Part shown: piece after piece, positions 1-7,583 of the stretch
Layout of the letters: every line of letters starts with the position of its first letter
How positions within the stretch are numbered: the stretch's first letter is position 1
NCBI GenBank assembly: GCA_029776225.1
Contig: JAKOTR010000011.1
Location: 186,001 to 250,000, forward strand
From: Acidobacteriota bacterium
Lineage (GTDB): Bacteria > Acidobacteriota > Terriglobia > Bryobacterales > Bryobacteraceae
Direction of reading: 5' to 3'
DNA length: 64,000 nt
Translations under genes and position numbers: made by a program
Notes under the pieces: generated by a model
What the model was told of the DNA's origin: nothing
The model's database searches: none
What the model saw: the letters and a program-made list of their open reading frames with translations, nothing else

Positions 1-272
1 ACCGGCTCGGCGTGCCGCGCGACGGCGAGCCACTCGTTGAGCGCGCCGCACTCGTCCGATTCGAAATGGCTGAAGCCGATCCAGCGTATGCGCGCGGGAT
101 CGATTACCGAGGCGATGCCTTCACGCACCTCTGCGAACGTGCGGCGGAATCCGGTGTGAAACAGCAGCGGCTCGTCGTCCTTGACGAGAAAGTGATGGAA
201 TTCGAGGTTGAACTCCGGTACGAAAACCGTGACGCGGTAGATGTCCGGAGCGATTTCGGCAACGCTTCCCAT
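1..272 (-). CDS. Metallo-beta-lactamase-fold protein, partial (N-terminal ~90 residues)
   Basis: A minus-strand frame opens with ATG at 272 and runs off the left edge of the window. An AGGAGGGG Shine-Dalgarno lies just upstream of the ATG. The visible protein has an N-terminal beta-rich stretch and an H-x-E-x-D motif at about residues 69-73 (HFESD). That motif resembles the metal site of flavodiiron-type metallo-beta-lactamase folds (H-x-E-x-D rather than H-x-H-x-D). Such proteins often act on O2/NO or as oxidoreductase-linked hydrolases, but the rest of the metal site and any flavodoxin domain lie outside the window, so the function is open. Confidence 0.7.
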   Translation of the reverse strand, partial: MGSVAEIAPDIYRVTVFVPEFNLEFHHFLVKDDEPLLFHTGFRRTFAEVREGIASVIDPARIRWIGFSHFESDECGALNEWLAVARHAEP

Positions 273-294
273 AAGCCCCTCCTGAAGATCGAGT

Positions 295-699
295 CTAGCA
301 CCTTGGTTCCGGAGTCACCGTGAGTGTAAGGCCGTGAGCCGAAATCACGCGGACCGGAGCGCCCGCGCGGACCGGACGGTAGCCGGGGGCGAGTTCGGCG
401 CGCCAGAGCTCGCCGCGGATGCGGATATAGCCGGTGGGATTCAGATCCTCGGTGGCAATGCCCGTCTTGCCCACCAGCGCTGCCGCGCCGGCGGCAACAT
501 CCGTTTCGTACGCGCGGCGCAGGAACGGATACAGAACGAAATCCTTGGCCACGTAGGCCAGCCACAACCCGAGCGCGATGCGCCAGTCCAACCCCGCCCA
601 GCTCGCCAGCGCGATCGCCACTACTCCCGTCAGCGCCCATCCTGGAACCTGCAGGAGAATATAACGCCGGAAAACGCTCATCCTGACCGCGACCATCAT
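295..699 (-). CDS. NfeD-like membrane protein
   Basis: This 134-residue protein has hydrophobic segments at about residues 13-55. They are followed by a C-terminal beta-rich OB-fold domain of the NfeD type ([15 protein letters not shown] and the following strands). NfeD-family proteins work with stomatin/SPFH proteins or membrane proteases in membrane quality control. No stomatin gene is adjacent here. The gene lies 22 nt upstream of the metallo-beta-lactamase-fold gene on the same strand, so the two may be co-transcribed. The start is uncertain: ATG at 699 or an internal ATG at about 681; neither has a clear ribosome binding site. Confidence 0.7.
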   Translation of the reverse strand: MMVAVRMSVFRRYILLQVPGWALTGVVAIALASWAGLDWRIALGLWLAYVAKDFVLYPFLRRAYETDVAAGAAALVGKTGIATEDLNPTGYIRIRGELWRAELAPGYRPVRAGAPVRVISAHGLTLTVTPEPRC

Positions 700-758
700 A
701 GCGCGCCGGAAGCCGTGGGCCGGGCGTTATTCTGAAGGTAGCCGAGGGGAACCCGCCA

Positions 759-1610
759 ATGGCCCAAACCGTCTGGAAAGGCTATCTCACGTTTGGCTTG
801 ATCTCCGTGCCGGTCCGGCTTTTCGCGGCCGCGCGGCGCGAGCACGTGAGTTTTCATATGCTGCACAACGTGTGCGGAACGCGGATCCGCCAGCAGCTTT
901 ACTGCCCTCACTGCGAGCGAACGGTGGAGCGCTCGGAAATCGTCAAGGGCTATCCGGAATCCAAGGACACCTTCGTGGTGGTGACTCCGGAGGAGCTGAA
1001 AGCCATCGCGCCGCCTTCGGAGCGGAGCATGGACATTGTCCAGTTCGTGCATGTGCAGGAGATCGACCCGCTCTACTTTGACGTTTCGTACTATGCGCTG
1101 CCGGAAGAACCGGGGCGGAAGGCGTACCAGCTCCTGGTGCAAACGATGCAGAAATCCGGGTACGCCGCGATTGCCAAGGTGGCGATGCACCAGCGCGAGT
1201 ACATCGTGCTGATTCGTCCCCGGGCGAACGGGCTGACGCTGCACACCATCTACTACCCCGAGGAGTTGAACCAGCTCGCGGAGTACGGCAAACCGGGCGC
1301 GGTGGAGATCCGGCCGCAGGAGGTGGAACTGGCCGAGCGGCTGGTGGAAAACCTGGCGGCGCCATTCGAGCCGGAAAAGTTTCAGGACGAGTACCGCAAG
1401 CGGGTTCTCGAGCTGATCGAGGCAAAGCGGGAAGGCAAAGAGGTGCGCGCGGCGCCGCCCGCGAAGGTGGCGCCGGTAATCGATCTGATGGAGGCGCTCC
1501 AAAAGAGCCTTGCGGCGGCGGGCAGGAAGCCTCCGGAGCGCGCCGAGGAGCTCCAGCCCGCGAAAGCGGAGCGCAAGCGTCCCGCGAAGAAGAAGCGGCT
1601 GGCTTCGTGA
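759..1610 (+). CDS. ku: Non-homologous end-joining DNA end-binding protein Ku
   Basis: The 283-residue protein matches bacterial Ku throughout its core: the N-terminal W-K-G-x-L-T-F-G-L-I-S-V-P-V-R-L-F signature, the beta-barrel ring region, and a lysine-rich C-terminal tail (KAERKRPAKKKR). A C-x-x-C pair (YCPHC, about residues 49-52) sits near the start. Ku homodimers thread onto broken DNA ends and recruit the ligase LigD. No ligD is in the window, so the partner must be encoded elsewhere. The basic tail is typical of Ku proteins that bind DNA or ligase. The gene is divergent from the NfeD-like gene. Confidence 0.93.
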   Translation: MAQTVWKGYLTFGLISVPVRLFAAARREHVSFHMLHNVCGTRIRQQLYCPHCERTVERSEIVKGYPESKDTFVVVTPEELKAIAPPSERSMDIVQFVHVQEIDPLYFDVSYYALPEEPGRKAYQLLVQTMQKSGYAAIAKVAMHQREYIVLIRPRANGLTLHTIYYPEELNQLAEYGKPGAVEIRPQEVELAERLVENLAAPFEPEKFQDEYRKRVLELIEAKREGKEVRAAPPAKVAPVIDLMEALQKSLAAAGRKPPERAEELQPAKAERKRPAKKKRLAS

Positions 1611-1622
1611 GGGTTCGGCGGC

Positions 1623-2468
1623 TCAGAAGGTTCCGGTCCGGACCCGGCGCAGCGTGTAGAGTTCCGGGTGAATGGAGGAGTGTTCCAGGCGCTGCCAGTC
1701 GTCGTTGACGTGAATGAGACGGCCGCTGATGTGGTTGGAGCGCTCCGAAGCCAGGAACAACGCGAGTTCAATCTGCTTTTCCGCCGGAGTGCCGCCGCTG
1801 AAGCGCAGTTCGAGCGCTTCCTCCTTGGCTTTCCAGCCGGCACGGTCGCCGGCGCTGAGGATCTGATCCGTCATATGGGTGTAGGTGGCGCCGGGGGCCA
1901 TGCAGTTCACCTGGATGTTGTGATCGCGCACCTCTTCGGCCAGCGTCTCCACCAGGCGCGCCACGCCGGCTTTGGCCGAGGCGTAGGCGGAGAAGTTGCG
2001 GCGGGGCGCCGCGCAGCCTTCATCGCTCAGCACAATAATTTTTCCCGACCGGCGCTCGATCATTTGCGGCAGCACGGCCCGGCAGGCGTGCATAACGCCG
2101 ATCAGGTTTGTCTCGATGGCTTCGACCCAGGCCTTGGGCGCGCATTCGGCCAGCGGCCCGATGGGTCCCTGAATGGCCGCGGCGGCCACCAGGACGTGTA
2201 CGCCGCCGAAATGGACTCGCATGCGGTCCACGGCCGCGCAGACCTGGTCGTAATCAGTGACGTCGGCCCGGATGCGGAGGGCGGCGCCCCCGGCGTGCTC
2301 GATTTCCATGTGGGTGAGGTCAAGTTCCGCCCTGCTGCGCGCCAGAAGGCCCACACGGGCGCCAGCCCGGGCAAATCCGATCGCCAGGCGCTTGCCGATG
2401 CCACGGCCCGCCCCGGTCACAAGTACGCATTTATCCTTAAAAGTCCGCACGATGATGCCGTCCCCCAT
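1623..2468 (-). CDS. Short-chain dehydrogenase/reductase
   Basis: A classical SDR of 281 residues. The glycine-rich cofactor motif TGAGRGIG lies at about residues 18-25, an Asn-Ala-type strand follows (VLVAAAAIQGP), and the catalytic Y-x-x-x-K appears as YASAK at about residue 160. The C-terminus carries an extra stretch of about 30 residues beyond the SDR core. An arginine at the end of the second strand (LLARSR) favours NADP(H). The substrate cannot be inferred. The gene converges with ku (12 nt between stops) and diverges from infA. No Shine-Dalgarno is seen before the ATG at 2468. Confidence 0.85.
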   Translation of the reverse strand: MGDGIIVRTFKDKCVLVTGAGRGIGKRLAIGFARAGARVGLLARSRAELDLTHMEIEHAGGAALRIRADVTDYDQVCAAVDRMRVHFGGVHVLVAAAAIQGPIGPLAECAPKAWVEAIETNLIGVMHACRAVLPQMIERRSGKIIVLSDEGCAAPRRNFSAYASAKAGVARLVETLAEEVRDHNIQVNCMAPGATYTHMTDQILSAGDRAGWKAKEEALELRFSGGTPAEKQIELALFLASERSNHISGRLIHVNDDWQRLEHSSIHPELYTLRRVRTGTF

Positions 2469-2505
2469 TAAGGTAGTACAAAACGCGCGAAATATCGAAA
2501 GCTGG

Positions 2506-2533
2506 TTGGCAAGCGCGTGGGGTGCTGTATAAT
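2506..2533 (+). promoter_or_regulatory. Sigma70-type promoter of infA
   Basis: TTGGCA at 2506-2511 and TATAAT at 2528-2533 are separated by 16 nt, a near-consensus housekeeping promoter. The predicted start of transcription at about 2540 leaves a 5' leader of about 120 nt before infA, which holds the structured element described next. Confidence 0.75.
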
Positions 2534-2553
2534 GAAATCAAGATAGCTGAATC

Positions 2554-2626
2554 GCGAGGGAAGAAGTGTGTGAATTCGCGCGTCTGAACTTGAGTCCAGA
2601 CGAAGGGCGGTCGCTTCCTCTCTCGC
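2554..2626 (+). ncRNA. Structured 5' leader (possible cis-regulatory RNA) of infA
   Basis: Between the promoter and infA the sequence can fold into a closed structure. GCGAG+GGAAG at 2554-2563 pairs with CTTCC at 2614-2618 and CTCGC at 2622-2626, giving ten base pairs with a 3-nt bulge. Inside, CGTCTG (2581-2586) pairs with CAGACG (2597-2602). I recognise no known riboswitch class. It could be an autoregulatory leader for IF-1 or a small RNA read through into infA. The pairing is by eye only. Confidence 0.4.
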
Positions 2627-2659
2627 CTTCATCCACCGAAATCTCACAGCAGGAGGACA

Positions 2660-2878
2660 ATGAGCAAGGAAGATAGCATTGAAGTAACCGGAACCGTGGT
2701 TGAAAAGTTTCCCAGTGGTCTGTTCAGCGTTCAGCTAGACCAGGACCGGATTGTGCTGGCGCATCTGGCCGGCAAATTGCGCCGGAACCGGATTCGCGTT
2801 CTGGCAGGCGATCGCGTGACCCTGGAACTTTCCCCGTACGATTTGACGAAAGGTCGCATCACCTACCGCCACAAGTAG
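2660..2878 (+). CDS. infA: Translation initiation factor IF-1
   Basis: A 72-residue single S1/OB-fold protein, exactly the normal IF-1 length. It shows the family features MSKED at the start, the beta-barrel core, and the terminal KGRITYRHK-type strand. IF-1 binds the 30S A site and helps IF-2 and IF-3 during initiation. A strong AGGAGG lies about 7 nt before the ATG. Here the gene is monocistronic and preceded by a long structured leader, rather than lying in a ribosomal protein operon. Confidence 0.97.
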   Translation: MSKEDSIEVTGTVVEKFPSGLFSVQLDQDRIVLAHLAGKLRRNRIRVLAGDRVTLELSPYDLTKGRITYRHK

Positions 2879-2989
2879 ATTCCCACCGTCGCTCGGATTA
2901 AGACAAAACCGGATCAACGCCGGCGGCCCCGAGTGCTGCGGCGGAGTCCCCCGCCAAGGCGGTCCTGCCTCCCGTGATACAACAAAGGC

Positions 2990-4105
2990 TTGAGATACCG
3001 GACCCTTTTCATTTTTGGGACGCGCCCGGAGGCCATCAAGCTGTGCCCCGTGATCAATCACCTGCGCTGCCGTGCGGAGTTCGAGGTGAGCGTCTGCGCC
3101 ACCGCCCAGCACCGGGAGCTGCTGGACCGGGTTCTGGCGGCTTTCCAGGTTGTGCCGGACTTCGATCTCGACGCGATGCTTCCGGGCCAAACGCTCACCC
3201 AGACGGCGGCGAGGATCCTGGCCGGATTGGAACCGATTATCCTGAAGGTGCGTCCAGATATTATACTGGTACAGGGAGATACAACCACCACACTCTGCGG
3301 AGCTTTGGCGGCCTTTTACCAGAAGATCCCGGTAGGCCACGTTGAAGCTGGATTACGCACCTGGGACAGCCTGCAGCCCTTCCCCGAAGAGATGAATCGA
3401 GTTCTTGCCACGCGCCTGGCGTCCCTCCACTTCGCGGCGACGGATTGGGCTGCGGCGAATCTGACACGTGAGGGTGTGGACCCGTCACGAGTGGTGGTTA
3501 CGGGAAATCCCGGCATTGACGCGGTGCTCTACGTGAAAGAGCAGCTCGAACTGGGAAAGCTAAAGGGAACGGAGTGGCAACCGGACCCCACGCGCAAGCT
3601 GATCGTAGTGACCGCGCACAGGCGGGAGAGCTTTGGCGAGGGGATTGAACGCATCTGCTCGGCGCTTCGGCGATTGGCGGAGCGGCCGGATGTTCAGATC
3701 GTTTACCCGGTCCATCCGAACCCGAACGTGCGGGAACCGGTGCGCCGGCATCTATCGGGGCTGCCGAATATCTGTCTGCTGGAACCGTTGGATTACGTAC
3801 CGTTTGTTGACCTGATGCGGCGCGCGTGGCTGCTGATCACCGATTCGGGCGGGATTCAAGAGGAAGGGCCGTCGCTCGGCAAACCGATTTTGGTCTTGCG
3901 TGAGAAGACGGAGCGGCCGGAAGCCGTCCGGGCCGGGACGGTGAGACTGGTGGGAACGGATGAGGAAAATCTCCTGCGGGAGGTGGAACGGCTGCTGGAT
4001 GACCCTCAGGAGTACGAGCGGATGGCGGTCATTCACAACCCATACGGAGACGGCCGCGCAAGTATTCGAATTGCGGACTCAATTGTCTCATTCTTAAAGA
4101 AATAA
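2990..4105 (+). CDS. wecB: UDP-N-acetylglucosamine 2-epimerase (non-hydrolysing)
   Basis: The 371-residue protein is a full-length GT-B-fold epimerase with the N-terminal FGTRPEAIK signature, HVEAGLRT at about residue 117, the VTAHRRESFG motif and the DSGGIQEE substrate loop. It interconverts UDP-GlcNAc and UDP-ManNAc for surface polysaccharide synthesis. Translation begins at a TTG (2990); no ATG fits the conserved N-terminus and only a weak AAAGG precedes it. No other polysaccharide genes are adjacent, so it is probably a housekeeping envelope gene placed alone. Confidence 0.94.
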   Translation: MRYRTLFIFGTRPEAIKLCPVINHLRCRAEFEVSVCATAQHRELLDRVLAAFQVVPDFDLDAMLPGQTLTQTAARILAGLEPIILKVRPDIILVQGDTTTTLCGALAAFYQKIPVGHVEAGLRTWDSLQPFPEEMNRVLATRLASLHFAATDWAAANLTREGVDPSRVVVTGNPGIDAVLYVKEQLELGKLKGTEWQPDPTRKLIVVTAHRRESFGEGIERICSALRRLAERPDVQIVYPVHPNPNVREPVRRHLSGLPNICLLEPLDYVPFVDLMRRAWLLITDSGGIQEEGPSLGKPILVLREKTERPEAVRAGTVRLVGTDEENLLREVERLLDDPQEYERMAVIHNPYGDGRASIRIADSIVSFLKK

Positions 4106-4206
4106 AGTTTGGAAATTTTGTCGTTAAAAAGCTTTGAAGACGCCCTCCGAGGGGTTAGGGTGAAATGGCAGCAGATATAATGGGGCCAGAAGGGGAAGCG
4201 GATCGC

Positions 4207-5640
4207 ATGAAGACCCCGGCCACGTCAGCAAAAAATAAGAAAGCGCCGGCGGAGAGCTCCAACGACCTGGTTGCGCTGCTTTCACAGAAAGTGATCGGCC
4301 AGCCGACGGCGATGAAATATATCGTTCCCTACATCGAAATGTTCCAGGCGGGGCTTGCGCCGGAGGGGCGGCCTGTTGGAGTGTTCCTCCTGCTGGGACC
4401 AACGGGTACGGGAAAAACCAAAACTGTGGAAGCTCTCGCGGAGGTCTTGCACGGGAGCGAGAAAAACGTCCTCAAGATCGACTGCGGCGAATACCAGATG
4501 GAGCACGAGGTCGCTAAGCTGATCGGCGCGCCACCGGGATATCTGGGGCACCGTGAGACGCAGCCCATGCTCAACCAGCAGAAGCTGAACGCGGTGACCA
4601 GCGAGAAGTGCAATCTCTCGATTGTTCTGTTCGACGAAATCGAAAAAGCTGCGCCGTCGTTGACCCGCCTGCTGCTGGGAATTCTGGACCGCGCTATTCT
4701 TCGCCTGGGCGATAATAGCGCCGTAAATTTCGAAAACAGCCTGATATTCCTGACCAGCAACCTGGGCGCCCGGGAGATGATGAGGGAGATTAATCCCGAG
4801 TTCGGTTTCCACGCGGGCGTGCAGACGGAGCGGGCCGAGCTTACCAGCAAATTGGAGAGCATCGCGCTTGGGTCGGTTCGGAAGCGGTTCTCGCCGGAGT
4901 TTGTCAACCGGATCGACGCCGTGATCACGTACCAGCCGCTCGATCACGAATCGCTGGCGATCATTCTGGACCAGCAGATTGCGGAGCTGCAGCGGCACGT
5001 CAATACACGGCTGGGGGACCGGTACTTCAACATCGAAGTGCCGTTCGAGAGCCGGCAGTTCCTGCTCCGGAAGGGAACCAGCCCGGAATACGGCGCGCGG
5101 GAGCTGAAGCGGACGATTCACCGCTACCTGACCCAGCCGCTGGCGACGCTGGTTGCCAGCGGGCGCATCGAGCCGGGCGCGCGCGTCCGGGTCGAGGTGT
5201 CCGAGGACAAGGAGAGCCTGACCATCCGCTCTCTGGATCACGGCGCTGTCCGTGCGCCTCAGCACCCGACGGTGCTTCTGGTAGACGACAACCGCGACCT
5301 GCTGCGCTTTCTGGAGCGGTTGATGGCGCAGGCCGGCTGGCGGCTGCTGACCGCCGAGTCGGCTCAGGAGGCCAAGGAGGTACTCGCCAACCAATTGCCA
5401 AACGCGGCGCTGCTCGATTTCCTGCTTCCCGACGGCAACGGCGTCGAGCTTGGAGTGATGCTCCAGCGGATGGCGCCGAAGGCGCAGGTCATTATCATGA
5501 CGGGCGCGCAGCTCTCGGCGGAGGAGGAGGCGATCTGCCAGGAGTACGATTTTCCGGTGCTGCGCAAGCCGTTCCTTGCGAACGACATTCTGAACTTGAT
5601 CCGCGCGCGGCTGTTCCGGTCAAGCGCGGCGACGGTTTAG
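4207..5640 (+). CDS. ClpB/ClpC D2-type AAA+ ATPase fused to a response-regulator receiver domain
   Basis: Numbered from ATG 4207 (477 residues). Walker A GPTGTGKT is at about 64-71, a GYLG pore loop at 111-114, Walker B LFDEIEKA at 141-148 and sensor 1 TSNLGA at 183-188. An arginine-finger region (SPEFVNRID) and a ClpB-like small domain with the sensor-2 GARELKR follow. This is a single Clp/Hsp100 D2 module; the N-domain and D1 are absent. From about residue 350 a CheY-like receiver follows, with acidic pocket VDDN, acceptor Asp in LLDFLLPDGNG and Lys in RKPF. A longer frame starts at ATG 4165, but a TATAAT at 4176-4181 sits inside it, so 4207 is preferred. It may be an unfoldase gated by phosphorylation. 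Confidence 0.85.
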   Translation: MKTPATSAKNKKAPAESSNDLVALLSQKVIGQPTAMKYIVPYIEMFQAGLAPEGRPVGVFLLLGPTGTGKTKTVEALAEVLHGSEKNVLKIDCGEYQMEHEVAKLIGAPPGYLGHRETQPMLNQQKLNAVTSEKCNLSIVLFDEIEKAAPSLTRLLLGILDRAILRLGDNSAVNFENSLIFLTSNLGAREMMREINPEFGFHAGVQTERAELTSKLESIALGSVRKRFSPEFVNRIDAVITYQPLDHESLAIILDQQIAELQRHVNTRLGDRYFNIEVPFESRQFLLRKGTSPEYGARELKRTIHRYLTQPLATLVASGRIEPGARVRVEVSEDKESLTIRSLDHGAVRAPQHPTVLLVDDNRDLLRFLERLMAQAGWRLLTAESAQEAKEVLANQLPNAALLDFLLPDGNGVELGVMLQRMAPKAQVIIMTGAQLSAEEEAICQEYDFPVLRKPFLANDILNLIRARLFRSSAATV

Positions 5641-5648
5641 CGGTGAGG

Positions 5649-6692
5649 TCAGGGCGCAGGTTCCAGACTCCAGGTCTCGCTGAGGCTGCGCCTGTTTTTC
5701 AAGAACACTTCAAGACGGAACGTGACGCTGCCCGAGTTGCGGCGGTAGGTGATGCTGCCCTCGCGCAGTTGCGCGAGGGGGACGTCGAGCGTCCGAGTCT
5801 CGCCGTCGTCGGTAATGGACAGCACGGCTCCCGAGGCTTGGGCCAGGGCGGGCGCGTCGCGGTCCCACATCAAATGAAGATTTTGATCCGACTCCACAAC
5901 CAGCAGTGACAGAGCGTACGGATCACGGGGCGGCGCGCGGCGCGCGGGCGGCGCTGGCAGTGGTCCGAACGCGGCAAGGAATCCCAAGAATCCATCCACA
6001 AGCAACAGGGCGGCGAGCAGAGGCCCCTGAATCCACCAGGAGGCCCAGACAGCGCTCCGCGGGCGGAAAGCCAGAACGGCGGACTCGGGTTCGCACGCGG
6101 GCGGCTCTGGTTCCGGCGCCGGCGCGGGCTCGCTTTTTTCGTGCCGGAGGGGGAGTTCCAGACAGCCCGGCACGGCCGTAACTTCACCGTTCTCCCGGTA
6201 AAACAGGCCGGCGAGAGCGGCCCGGCGCGGCTGCGGCCGGATCAACAGGGCCACGCAATACGGTTCGGGGAAAAATTCGGAAAACAGCTCGAGGTCCGAA
6301 GGCGCGAGTGACAATCCGGCCCGCGCCTGCGTCCGGTAGAAGCCGACGGCATAGATGGACCGGCCGGGAGACCGCTCCCAGAGGCGCAGCGTTATCCGCA
6401 GGTTTTCCTTGTCCCTCTCCGAGAGGCGGTAAATGGGGCCGGAGGCGTACTCGATGGGGACTTCCAGGACATTTTCGACCGTGACTGCGACGCCTGGACC
6501 TGCCCCGGCGCAGCCCAGAAGCAATCCGCCGGTTTCAAGCCGGGCGCCCAGCCCGCGTCCGGCGCCTGCCAAAACGCGGCTCGCCGCGCGCACGGAGAAA
6601 TGAACGCTTACCGGCTTGCCCGGCACCTGCCAGTAGTAAATATTCCGCGGTCTTCTCGACAGCGTCTGAGAACCTGCCCATCGTTGGCGCAA
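5649..6692 (-). CDS. JAB/MPN-like domain membrane-anchored protein of unknown function
   Basis: Up to 347 residues. The N-terminal half resembles a JAB/MPN isopeptidase fold: an ETGGLLLG segment matches the family's E-x-GG-x-L-x-G strand, and a GFYRTQ...LSLAPSDLELF segment sits where the active enzymes have H-x-H...S-x-x-D. The metal-binding histidines are missing, so it is probably catalytically dead. A Pro/Glu-rich linker, a transmembrane segment (about residues 225-245) and a beta-rich C-terminal domain follow. The longest frame starts at TTG 6692; a GTG at about 6626 fits the domain start better. The function is unknown. Confidence 0.65.
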   Translation of the reverse strand: MRQRWAGSQTLSRRPRNIYYWQVPGKPVSVHFSVRAASRVLAGAGRGLGARLETGGLLLGCAGAGPGVAVTVENVLEVPIEYASGPIYRLSERDKENLRITLRLWERSPGRSIYAVGFYRTQARAGLSLAPSDLELFSEFFPEPYCVALLIRPQPRRAALAGLFYRENGEVTAVPGCLELPLRHEKSEPAPAPEPEPPACEPESAVLAFRPRSAVWASWWIQGPLLAALLLVDGFLGFLAAFGPLPAPPARRAPPRDPYALSLLVVESDQNLHLMWDRDAPALAQASGAVLSITDDGETRTLDVPLAQLREGSITYRRNSGSVTFRLEVFLKNRRSLSETWSLEPAP

Positions 6693-6761
6693 TCCCGTCT
6701 ATCGTAGTGGCTCTAACCTGGCGAACTCAAGTATTTCAATAAAGTTACACTGAATTTGGGC

Positions 6762-7583
6762 ATGCCCGGTACGCTCTATCTCATCGCCACACCCATCGGA
6801 AACCTGGAAGACATCACCCTGCGGGCTTTGCGCATCCTCAGAGAGGTGGACGTGATTGCCTGCGAGGACACCCGGCAGACACAGAAGCTGCTGCACCACT
6901 ACGGGCTGGACAAGCGGACCATAAGTTACCACGAACACAACGAAGCGCTGCGGGCGCCTGAGTTGGTCGCGCAGCTTGAAAGCGGCGCGAACGTCGCCCT
7001 GGTGTCGGATGCGGGCACGCCGCTGGTCTCGGACCCGGGGTACCGGCTGGTGGTGAAGGCGATTGAGCGCGGGGTACAGGTGGTGCCTATCCCGGGGGCG
7101 TCGGCTGTGATGGCGGCCCTGGCCGCGTCCGGGCTGCCCACGGACACTTTCCAGTTCTTCGGCTTTCTTCCGGCGCGCTCCTCGCAGCGGCGGAAGTTCC
7201 TTGCAGGGCTCAAGGAGGCGTCCGCGACGCTGATCTTCTTTGAAGCGCCGCACCGCATTCGCGAGACGCTGGCCGACATCGCCGAAGTGCTCGGCCCGCG
7301 TCCCGTTGTGCTGGCGCGCGAGCTGACCAAGATCCACGAGCAATTTCTGCGCGGAACGGCCGAGGAGCTGCTACGCTCGCCGCTCCCGCAGAAAGGGGAG
7401 TTCACGGTGCTGATCGGGAAGGCGTCTTCCGGTTCTCGTGAAGAAGAGATGCCGGCGGCCGAGGCGGTTGAGGAGAGGGTGCGGGCGGGAATGGACCGCA
7501 TGGACGCGATCAAGGCCGTGGCAAAGGAACGCGGCCTGTCGAAGCGCGAAGTGTATCGCCTGACGCTCGAAAAGGAGCGCTAA
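6762..7583 (+). CDS. rsmI: 16S rRNA (cytidine-1402-2'-O)-methyltransferase
   Basis: A tetrapyrrole-methylase-fold SAM enzyme of 273 residues. It carries the family motifs [18 protein letters not shown] at the N-terminus, [23 protein letters not shown], and the PGASAV strand. RsmI 2'-O-methylates C1402 in the ribosomal decoding centre, together with RsmH elsewhere. The C-terminal [10 protein letters not shown] helix is typical. ATG 6762 is preferred over a TTG six bases upstream. Its TAA stop overlaps the TAG stop of the convergent histidine kinase gene within a CTAA tetranucleotide. Confidence 0.95.
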   Translation: MPGTLYLIATPIGNLEDITLRALRILREVDVIACEDTRQTQKLLHHYGLDKRTISYHEHNEALRAPELVAQLESGANVALVSDAGTPLVSDPGYRLVVKAIERGVQVVPIPGASAVMAALAASGLPTDTFQFFGFLPARSSQRRKFLAGLKEASATLIFFEAPHRIRETLADIAEVLGPRPVVLARELTKIHEQFLRGTAEELLRSPLPQKGEFTVLIGKASSGSREEEMPAAEAVEERVRAGMDRMDAIKAVAKERGLSKREVYRLTLEKER

